The notes beneath the pieces are model-generated. The model did not search any database. It had not been told where the DNA came from and saw only the letters and a list, made by a program, of their open reading frames with translations. From Fibrobacter sp. UBA4375 (GTDB lineage Bacteria; Fibrobacterota; Fibrobacteria; Fibrobacterales; Fibrobacteraceae), in assembly GCA_002391195.1 (NCBI GenBank), contig DGRZ01000034.1, positions 1 through 12,202 of the forward strand: a stretch of 12,202 nucleotides of DNA, in the 5' to 3' direction. Shown piece by piece: positions 6,666-11,622 of the stretch. The position numbers were made by a program, and so were the translations under genes. Positions within the stretch are counted from its first letter, which is position 1, and the number at the start of each line of letters is the position of its first letter.

Positions 6666-7340
6666 CTAAATGAAATAGAAACCGAGAGTTAGGCTGAATG
6701 ATAACAGGTGTACGCTAATATCATCATACCGCTTGTTTATTTCACTTGCGTCCAAAACAGTTGTCAGGCCGAATAATGTTTGTAAGCCCAATTCAAAGCG
6801 GTTCCCAAGCATGATTCCCGTTCCAGCAGTGAGCTGTACGTCGCAGAAGGAAAGGCCCTCGCCATCCCACTTTGTTAAAAATCCGTAGGTGCTGTTTTTT
6901 CTCCAGCTGTAGGCCTCTTTCGCATTTATGATAAAGGCGAAGGCCAAACCAGCATCAAAATAGAACAGATGTTGTGTTTGAAAATGAGCAAGAACGGGGA
7001 TTCCTAAACTGACCGTCTCGTATCGTACGTAGGTGTCGCGATCAAGCTTTTCGTCTGCGAAGCCGACGTTGTTCTCAAGTGAGCGAACATTATAAGTCAG
7101 TCCCGTACGGAGTGCCGGGAGATCGTGGAAGTTAAAGATGGTATTGATTGCAAACAGAAACCCTGGGCCATTGAAATCCATGGGATTCATCAAGTTTCCA
7201 TCTTTTCCGACCAAAAAATCGTAGGAAAGACCAATGCTAGTACCGAACCTAAAAAATCTATTGGAAACATCACTGGCGTGACAAAAAACGGCCAGGATAG
7301 ATATGACCAACGCTAATTTTACGAACATGCTTTTTTTCAT
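6666..7340 (-). CDS. Outer-membrane beta-barrel protein of unknown function
   Basis: The protein has 224 residues. Residues 1-22 are a Sec signal peptide (basic MKKS start, hydrophobic core, probable cleavage after CHA). The mature part is a run of alternating polar/hydrophobic, glycine- and aromatic-rich strands such as FRFGTSIGLSYDFLVG, LRTGLTYNVRSL and FELGLQTLFGLTTVL, ending LTLGFYFI; this is a small 8- to 10-strand barrel of the PorT/OmpW-like outer-membrane beta-barrel superfamily. There is no OmpA peptidoglycan-binding domain or TonB box. The exact role is unknown. The ZIP gene follows 13 bp after its stop, so the pair may act together in metal passage across the two membranes, but this is only context. 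On the minus strand TATATTTC about 15 bases upstream of the start is a candidate -10. Confidence 0.8.
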   Translation of the reverse strand: MKKSMFVKLALVISILAVFCHASDVSNRFFRFGTSIGLSYDFLVGKDGNLMNPMDFNGPGFLFAINTIFNFHDLPALRTGLTYNVRSLENNVGFADEKLDRDTYVRYETVSLGIPVLAHFQTQHLFYFDAGLAFAFIINAKEAYSWRKNSTYGFLTKWDGEGLSFCDVQLTAGTGIMLGNRFELGLQTLFGLTTVLDASEINKRYDDISVHLLSFSLTLGFYFI

Positions 7341-7395
7341 CTTCGACTGAAATATAATTTATGTAATAGAATCTTTTTTTTCGTGAAGAAGTTCT

Positions 7396-7553
7396 GCGTT
7401 AGGGATAGTCACCCGTAAGGGCCGAGACTACAGGCTCGGCGAGCGAAGCGAGTATAGCCCGACCCGGCCCACCCTTCGGCAGGCTCAGGGAACTTGGGCC
7501 GGGGAACGCCCTAGATCCTTCGACTATGAACCTTACGGTTCTCCGCTCAGGAT
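7396..7553. repeat. Mosaic of dispersed palindromic repeats
   Basis: No gene was found here. The stretch holds a GCCGAG/CTCGGC hairpin (about 7419-7440) and inverted arms CCCGGCCCA and TGGGCCGGG that flank the 19-bp unit CCCTTCGGCAGGCTCAGGG (7472-7490, same as in znuA). A unit beginning GATCCTTCGA (7514) and ending CTCAGGAT (7553) with an inner GAACC/GGTTC hairpin is related in its ends to the element at 8241-8274. These look like several repeat families nested in one another. Confidence 0.7.
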
Positions 7554-7726
7554 AATTTGCGACTGTATGGCTTGCTCAGGTAAACAAGCGCAGTGGTGAG
7601 CGTGTAGTCGGCAAGGAGTGCGGCACCGAGGCCCACGATGGAGAGCAGGCCCACGTTGTAGAGGGCACCCATAGGACTGAAGATGAACACGAAGAACATC
7701 GCGCAAAGGATGAAGGTGGTCAACAT
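7547..7726 (-). pseudogene. C-terminal remnant of an RND/MMPL-type exporter
   Basis: A minus-strand frame of 59 residues reads LTTFILCAMFFVFIFSPMGA, then NVGLLSIVGLGAALLADYTL and TALVYL. This matches the last two transmembrane helices of MMPL/HAE3-type RND exporters, where a T-T-x-hydrophobic helix is followed by a GLL...ALLADxxLxPAL helix. Nothing of the remaining protein is found: upstream sequence turns AT-rich and is closed by a TGA just before the ATG at 7726. The stop at 7547-7549 lies inside a dispersed repeat (ATCCTGAG), so the original end seems replaced too. No Shine-Dalgarno is seen. A short independent membrane peptide is possible but less likely. Confidence 0.6.
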
Positions 7727-7787
7727 TCAGTTGATAAACGAATTAGAACAAGAATAGGACTAACTTTTTTTACGCTAACTAAGTTAA

Positions 7788-7818
7788 ATAGGCTGAACTA
7801 AATTAGAAAAAATCTAAT
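7788..7818. promoter_or_regulatory. Imperfect DtxR-like boxes upstream of the fezA-like gene
   Basis: ATAG-GCTGAA-CTAA (7788-7801) differs at one base from the TTAG-N6-CTAA boxes before the DtxR-type gene. ATTAGA-AAAAA-TCTAAT (7802-7818) is a perfect inverted repeat, but with seven rather than six bases between TTAG and CTAA. They are adjacent. The similarity is suggestive, not decisive. Confidence 0.4.
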
Positions 7819-7884
7819 AATGTTAGTCGCACGGAAGCCTTACAGGACTTGGGCTTGAGGTCTGTTTGTTAGTTTGTATGTAAG

Positions 7885-7913
7885 TTGCTTTTTAATAAAT
7901 AATTAGGTAGATT
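7885..7913 (+). promoter_or_regulatory. Candidate promoter of the fezA-like gene
   Basis: TTGCTT (7885-7890), a 17-bp spacer and TAGATT (7908-7913) form a plausible sigma-70-type promoter, giving a leader of about 90 bases before the ATG at 8011. A half-matching iron box (TTAG-N6-TATT, 7903-7916) overlaps the -10. Confidence 0.4.
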
Positions 7914-7942
7914 ATTGTGCAAGGAACAATGCCGTTTGAAAT

Positions 7943-7970
7943 GGAGATGCCCGCCTGTGCGGGCATGACA
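7943..7970. repeat. Palindromic repeat copy C
   Basis: This is the same 28-bp family as 3557-3584 and 4261-4288, with the ATGCCCGC/GCGGGCAT stem of copy B and a different loop (CTGT). It would lie in the 5' leader of the fezA-like message. Confidence 0.85.
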
Positions 7971-8010
7971 TGAATAGCGGTGAATGACAAATCAACAAAA
8001 GGAGTAAGCT

Positions 8011-8235
8011 ATGTCCGTATGGAAAAATGAAAAGTTCTGGTGTGTGGTGGCTGGCGTCGTTGGCCCGACTATCATCAAGAAGATTCTCAAGGCTCCCAAA
8101 ACCCGCGAATATGCCGTCAAGGGACTTGCCGAAGGCATGAAGATTACTGCCGACGCCAAGGCCGCCTTCCAGGATATGAAGGACGAAGCTGCCGACATCT
8201 GCAACGACGCGAAGAATCAGGCTGGCGTGAAATAA
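8011..8235 (+). CDS. fezA: Small single-span membrane protein, FezA-like partner of the metal ATPase
   Basis: The protein has 74 residues. After a short charged start, residues 9-26 (FWCVVAGVVGPTIIKKIL) form one glycine-containing membrane helix. The remainder is a polar amphipathic helix: KAPKTREYAVKGLAEGMKI, then ADAKAAFQDMKDEAADICNDAKNQ. AAAGGAG about six bases upstream supports the ATG. Small proteins with one span plus an Ala/Lys/Glu-rich helix are encoded beside metal P-type ATPases in several lineages, including mycobacterial PacL (DUF1490) and the FezA membrane proteins needed for ferrosome formation in Clostridioides difficile and Desulfovibrio magneticus. The P1B ATPase follows 168 bp downstream. 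The symbol is a proposal from architecture and context; the family match cannot be verified without a profile search. It lacks a histidine metal tail like that of PacL1. Confidence 0.6.
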   Translation: MSVWKNEKFWCVVAGVVGPTIIKKILKAPKTREYAVKGLAEGMKITADAKAAFQDMKDEAADICNDAKNQAGVK

Positions 8236-8240
8236 GAAGT

Positions 8241-8374
8241 GTCATCCTGAGTAAGCGAAGCGCATCGAAGGATCTTTAGCATAGATTCTGCTCATTCGAA
8301 CCTAAGAATTGTCGAGCAACAAGTTGCTCACAATTCTATATCAACTTCGTGCTACGCACTTCGCTCAGAATGAC
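8241..8374. repeat. 134-bp composite palindromic element (MITE-like) between fezA- and fezB-like genes
   Basis: The ends are inverted copies: GTCATCCTGAG at 8241 and CTCAGAATGAC at 8364-8374. The left part (8241-8274) closes as ATCCT...AGGAT. The centre is a strong hairpin: AGAATTGT, bulged C, GAGCAAC (8305-8320), loop AA, then GTTGCTC and ACAATTCT (8323-8337). It contains no coding frame and fills most of the gap. Confidence 0.75.
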
Positions 8375-8403
8375 AAAAAGTTTAATCCATTATTTGTAAT
8401 AAT

Positions 8404-10485
8404 ATGAATTTTCGCATTGTTTACGATCAGCCGGGGCGTATCCGCTTTCGGGCGGGGGCCTATGCATTTGAACGCGTGCATGAACCGCGCATCCACAAGG
8501 CATGCGTGAGTGAACCTTATGTCCAGAAAGCGGTAGTCCATTCGGAAAACGGCGGCATCCTGCTGGAATACGAAAACGGCTATCGTGAACAGGTGATTGA
8601 TTTCGTTCGTAATCTGAACATCGCGAATCTCCCTGAATGTGAACCCGATACCGAATACCAATTACAGGAACTGGACACCCGATTCAAGAACCGACTCGCG
8701 TTCATGATTGCGCGGCGTTACCTTGCCAAGTTGTTTATTCCGGCTCCCATTCGCACGGCGCACCTGATTTACAGGGGCCTCAAGTTTGTGGCGAAGGGCT
8801 TGAACTGCCTTGGCGAAGGGAAACTTTCTGTCGAAGTGTTGGACGGTGCGGCCATCGGGGCGAGCATCTTGCAGCGCAATTACGAATCGGCGGGGACAAT
8901 TATGTTCCTGCTGAATGTGAGCAGCCTTCTGGAAGACTACACCAAGGCGCGCACCCGCACGGCCCTTACCGCAAGTCTCGCTGTAAAAGTGGACAGCGTG
9001 TGGGTGGTTCGCGACGGTGTGGATGTCCAAGTACGTATGCAAGACGTTCAAGTGGGCGATCTGGTACGCGTACGTTCCGGCAGCATGATTCCGGTGGACG
9101 GAACCGTTGCCGAAGGCGATGCATTCGTGAACGAAGCCACCATGACGGGGGAATCCCAGGCGGTGCACAAGACGGTCGGGAAGTCCGTTTTTGCAGGCAC
9201 CGTCGTGGACGAAGGCTCCATCGTAGTATCTGTGCGGGCCGTGAGCGGCAACACCAAGATTCAGAAAATTATCGAACTCATCGACCGCGCCGAAGACTTG
9301 AAGGCTTCTATCCAGAGCCGCGCCGAACGCCTTGCCGACGGAATTGTACCGTTCAGCTTTATCGGATTCGGGCTTACGCTCCTGTTTACGCGCAACATCA
9401 CCAAGGCCGTCTCGATTCTGATGGTAGATTATTCTTGCGCCATCAAGCTATCCACCCCGATTTCGGTGATTTCGGCGCTGCGCGAAGCGGCCGACCGCAA
9501 CATGACCGTAAAGGGCGGCAAGTATCTGGAAGAATTTGCGCTTGCCGACACCATCATTTTCGACAAGACGGGAACGCTCACCAAAGCAGAACCGAAGCTC
9601 GAACACGTGATTCCGTTCGGAGATCGCAGCGAAGAGGAAATCCTCCGCATCGCGGCCTGCATCGAAGAGCACTTCCCGCACAGCATGGCCCGGGCCATTG
9701 TGCGCGGGGCCGCCGAACGGGGAATCGACCACGAAGAAGAACACGCCGATGTCAAGTACATCGTGGCGCATGGAATCGCGACGACCCTTGGCGGCGAACG
9801 CGCCGTTATCGGCAGCAAGCATTTTGTGGTTGAAGACGAGCACGTTTCTGTCGGCGACGTAGAACAACAGCAAATAGACGAACTCGCCGGAGCCGCATCC
9901 GTGATTTACCTTGCCATTGGCGGGAACCTTGCGGGCGTGCTTTGCATCAGCGATCCTCCGCGTGACGAAGCGGCAGAAGCCATTCGCATGCTGCGCGAAC
10001 GCGGAATCAAGCATGTGGCGATGATTACCGGCGATAGCCAGAAAGCCGCTGAACGCACGGCGCAACTTTTGGGCATCGATACCTTCTTTGCGCAGGTACT
10101 GCCCGAAGACAAGCACCGCTATGTGGAAAAGATGAAGGCCGAAGGCCGCCGCGTGATTATGGTGGGCGACGGAATCAACGACGCTCCCGCATTGGCTGCC
10201 GCGAACGTGTCGGTCGCCATGAGCGATGCCAGTGACATTGCCCGCGAAACCGCCGACGTGACCCTCCGCAGCGAAGACCTGCGCGACCTCGCCGAACTCC
10301 GCACGTTGAGTACGCAGCTCATGAATCGCATCCAGGCGAATTACCGCTTTATCGTCGCCTTCAACACGTCGCTCCTGGCCGCAGGTTTCTTCGGAATACT
10401 TGCCCCCTCGACCTCGGCCCTGCTGCATAACCTCTCGACCATGGCGATTTGCGCCAAGAGCATGACGCCGCTGAAGCAGGTGTAG
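8404..10485 (+). CDS. fezB: P1B-type ATPase with SCA motif, probable ferrosome ATPase FezB
   Basis: This 693-residue heavy-metal P-type ATPase is full-length in its catalytic core: actuator TGES (248-251), phosphorylation motif DKTGT (387-391), ITGD (541-544) and GDGINDAP (588-595). The metal-site helix reads VDYSCAIKLSTP (341-352), so Cys-Pro-Cys of copper/zinc ATPases is replaced by Tyr-Ser-Cys followed by Ala, the SCA pattern of the P1B-6 group. The nucleotide-binding HP motif is changed to HFPHSMARAI (423-432). The N-terminus (1-75) contains PGRIRFR, typical of the degenerate HMA_2 domain, but no CxxC. The C-terminal helix LLHNLSTMAICAKSMTPL is family-typical. FezB ATPases of ferrosomes are P1B-6; with a FezA-like gene upstream and iron-responsive genes downstream, Fe(II) loading of a membrane compartment is the best guess. 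Fe or Mn export is the alternative. No Shine-Dalgarno is visible before the ATG. Confidence 0.8.
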   Translation: MNFRIVYDQPGRIRFRAGAYAFERVHEPRIHKACVSEPYVQKAVVHSENGGILLEYENGYREQVIDFVRNLNIANLPECEPDTEYQLQELDTRFKNRLAFMIARRYLAKLFIPAPIRTAHLIYRGLKFVAKGLNCLGEGKLSVEVLDGAAIGASILQRNYESAGTIMFLLNVSSLLEDYTKARTRTALTASLAVKVDSVWVVRDGVDVQVRMQDVQVGDLVRVRSGSMIPVDGTVAEGDAFVNEATMTGESQAVHKTVGKSVFAGTVVDEGSIVVSVRAVSGNTKIQKIIELIDRAEDLKASIQSRAERLADGIVPFSFIGFGLTLLFTRNITKAVSILMVDYSCAIKLSTPISVISALREAADRNMTVKGGKYLEEFALADTIIFDKTGTLTKAEPKLEHVIPFGDRSEEEILRIAACIEEHFPHSMARAIVRGAAERGIDHEEEHADVKYIVAHGIATTLGGERAVIGSKHFVVEDEHVSVGDVEQQQIDELAGAASVIYLAIGGNLAGVLCISDPPRDEAAEAIRMLRERGIKHVAMITGDSQKAAERTAQLLGIDTFFAQVLPEDKHRYVEKMKAEGRRVIMVGDGINDAPALAAANVSVAMSDASDIARETADVTLRSEDLRDLAELRTLSTQLMNRIQANYRFIVAFNTSLLAAGFFGILAPSTSALLHNLSTMAICAKSMTPLKQV

Positions 10486-10517
10486 GCCCGCGACAATCAA
10501 AATCGGCCCAAATTATC

Positions 10518-10555
10518 AAAAAACGCCCCTGCTCAGAGCTACTTGAGCGGGGGCG
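10518..10555 (-). terminator. Intrinsic terminator in minus orientation
   Basis: CGCCCCTGCTCA (10524-10535) pairs with TGAGCGGGGGCG (10544-10555) in a 12-bp stem with one G:T wobble and an eight-base loop. On the minus strand the stem is followed directly by six T (10523-10518), the classic intrinsic terminator. On the plus strand it is followed by AAATCG, so it would be weak for fezB. No minus-strand gene ends here. Confidence 0.7.
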
Positions 10556-10663
10556 AAATCGTTCCCAAAGAGACACAAGGAGGGAATTGGATTTTTGCTT
10601 CAACCTGGCAGGCTCCATTCTAACCCTATGGCTACAATTAGAATTTGACCCGCCAATCCAAAG

Positions 10664-10677
10664 TTAGACAAATCTAA
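10664..10677. promoter_or_regulatory. Iron box 1 (TTAG-N6-CTAA)
   Basis: TTAGACAAATCTAA lies in the longer perfect inverted repeat GTTAGA-CAAA-TCTAAC (10663-10678). The TTAG...CTAA half-sites are those of DtxR/IdeR-type iron boxes. Confidence 0.65.
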
Positions 10678-10729
10678 CAAGAAAAACAAGGGTAAATCTG
10701 CGATTTTTTGTAAATTTTTGAATAAAAAG

Positions 10730-10743
10730 TTAGACCACCCTAA
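10730..10743. promoter_or_regulatory. Iron box 2 (TTAG-N6-CTAA)
   Basis: TTAGACCACCCTAA has the same half-sites and spacing as the other three boxes and lies 66 bp downstream of box 1. Confidence 0.6.
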
Positions 10744-10767
10744 AAAAGTACGCCTTTTTTAATAATT

Positions 10768-10781
10768 TTAGCCTTGCCTAA
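10768..10781. promoter_or_regulatory. Iron box 3, over the -35
   Basis: TTAGCCTTGCCTAA contains the -35-like TTGCCT (10774-10779). A bound regulator would compete with RNA polymerase. Confidence 0.65.
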
Positions 10782-10802
10782 TTAGCCGAAAAGAACTATA
10801 TT
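10774..10802 (+). promoter_or_regulatory. Promoter of the regulator-feoA-feoB operon
   Basis: TTGCCT (10774-10779), 17 bp, then TATATT (10797-10802). This gives a leader of about 55 bases before the ATG at 10864. A TATAAT at 10840-10845 lacks a well-spaced -35 and is a weaker alternative. Confidence 0.65.
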
Positions 10803-10814
10803 AGCCCCGTCTAA
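10801..10814. promoter_or_regulatory. Iron box 4, over the -10
   Basis: TTAGCCCCGTCTAA shares its first two bases with the end of the TATATT -10 and covers the predicted transcript start. Boxes 3 and 4 begin 33 bp apart, about three helical turns. Confidence 0.65.
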
Positions 10815-10863
10815 TGACGATTAGACAAAAATTAACCCGTATAATCCGGATCGGAGGCCTCGA

Positions 10864-11286
10864 ATGGATCATACAAAACTAAGCCAGAGTCTGGAAGACT
10901 ACCTGGAAATGGTGCACATGTTGCGCCTTGCAAATGGAATCGCCCGCGTCAAGGACATTGCCGCAGCCCTTACGGTCAAGATGCCGTCGGTAGCGAAGGC
11001 TATGATTGAACTCAAGAAGCTCGGGCTTGTGACACAGGAACCATACAGCGGAGTAGAGCTTACCGAAGAAGGTCAGCGCGTTGCCGCCATGATTCTGAAC
11101 CGCCATATCCTTCTGAAGGGATTCCTGATCAAGCTGGGCGTGTCCGAAGCCATAGCCGACAAGGATGCCTGCTGCATGGAGCATATTCTTTCGGCAGAAA
11201 CTCTCGGAAAAATTGAAGATTTTATGAAACCGGCGGAGGCTGCGCCCTCGCCTAAAAAAACAAAGGCTGTCAAAAACAAAAAATAG
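10864..11286 (+). CDS. DtxR/MntR-family metal-dependent transcriptional regulator
   Basis: This 140-residue protein has a winged helix (about 1-70: EDYLEMVHML, ARVKDIAAAL, MPSVAKAMIELKKLGLV, then the wing GVELTEEG) and a helical dimerisation domain (75-118). The C-terminal SH3-like domain of DtxR is absent and a separate FeoA is encoded next; a lysine-rich tail (126-140) replaces it. By alignment from memory, metal ligands are Asp12 and Glu15 (as MntR Asp8/Glu11), His81 (MntR His77), Cys103 (DtxR Cys102, MntR Glu99), Glu106 and His107. This mixture suggests Fe(II) or Mn(II) sensing, with Cys103 and the feo context favouring iron. GGAGG lies seven bases upstream of the ATG. It is probably autoregulated through the four upstream boxes and co-transcribed with feoAB. 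Confidence 0.9.
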   Translation: MDHTKLSQSLEDYLEMVHMLRLANGIARVKDIAAALTVKMPSVAKAMIELKKLGLVTQEPYSGVELTEEGQRVAAMILNRHILLKGFLIKLGVSEAIADKDACCMEHILSAETLGKIEDFMKPAEAAPSPKKTKAVKNKK

Positions 11287-11337
11287 GCTGGAAATCGCGG
11301 CTCATGCGGTATCCGGCCTTTTATACGAGGATAAAAT

Positions 11338-11622
11338 ATGAGCTGTAATTGTGGTTGCGGCGGCAAGTCGCAAACGAAAAAGTGGAGTACCGAGCCCAAG
11401 TTCTCGGAACTCAAGAAGGGAGACAAGGTAGAGATCGTCGGCTATAACGAAGGCGATTCCCGTTACAAGTCGAAGCTTCTGTCCATGGGGTTAGTCCGTG
11501 GCGTTCAAATGGAAGTCTTGCAGGTGGCCCCCCTCGGCGATCCGATTGAAGTAAGCGTACTGTCTTACAGACTCTCGCTCCGTAAAGAAGAAGCCAATGT
11601 TCTCAAGCTGAGGAGGGTATAA
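11338..11622 (+). CDS. feoA: Ferrous iron transport protein A
   Basis: This 94-residue cytoplasmic SH3-like protein assists FeoB. The FeoA domain spans about 22-93: LKKGDKVEIVGYNEG, the conserved KLLSMGLVRGVQMEVLQVAPLGDP and the closing SYRLSLRKEEANVLKL. It is somewhat longer than usual (about 75-85) because of the N-terminal extension MSCNCGCGG, with Cys at 3, 5 and 7, which could bind metal or a cluster. A GAGG Shine-Dalgarno precedes the ATG by seven bases. It lies 51 bp after the regulator, with no terminator between, and its TAA overlaps the feoB ATG by one base. Confidence 0.93.
   Translation: MSCNCGCGGKSQTKKWSTEPKFSELKKGDKVEIVGYNEGDSRYKSKLLSMGLVRGVQMEVLQVAPLGDPIEVSVLSYRLSLRKEEANVLKLRRV

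Larger units (their letters stand above)
7727..8010. other. Intergenic region upstream of the fezA-like gene
   Basis: No gene was found in this 284-bp AT-rich stretch. It contains two imperfect iron-box-like sequences (7788-7818), a candidate promoter (7885-7913), a palindromic repeat (7943-7970) and an AAAGGAG Shine-Dalgarno at about 7998-8004 for the gene at 8011. Confidence 0.6.
10486..10863. other. Intergenic control region between fezB-like and DtxR-type genes
   Basis: This 378-bp stretch has no convincing gene. It holds a stem-loop with a T-tract in minus orientation (10518-10555), an isolated AAGGAGGG (10577-10584), four TTAG-N6-CTAA boxes (10664-10814) and the promoter of the regulator-feoAB operon. 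Confidence 0.7.

Noticed and set aside
3557..7970. CRISPR or transposon interpretation of the 28-bp palindromes
   Set aside because: Copies are far apart, self-complementary, without regular spacers, Cas genes or a transposase; they fit REP-like dispersed repeats.
9000..10500. Long open frames on both strands overlapping the P-type ATPase
   Set aside because: They are composition shadows of a gene with full catalytic motifs; their translations are Arg/His-rich and without domains.
10449..10667. Possible small gene after fezB using the AAGGAGG at 10577
   Set aside because: The only start after that site is a TTG three bases away, the peptide has no recognisable features, and the frame otherwise begins inside fezB.
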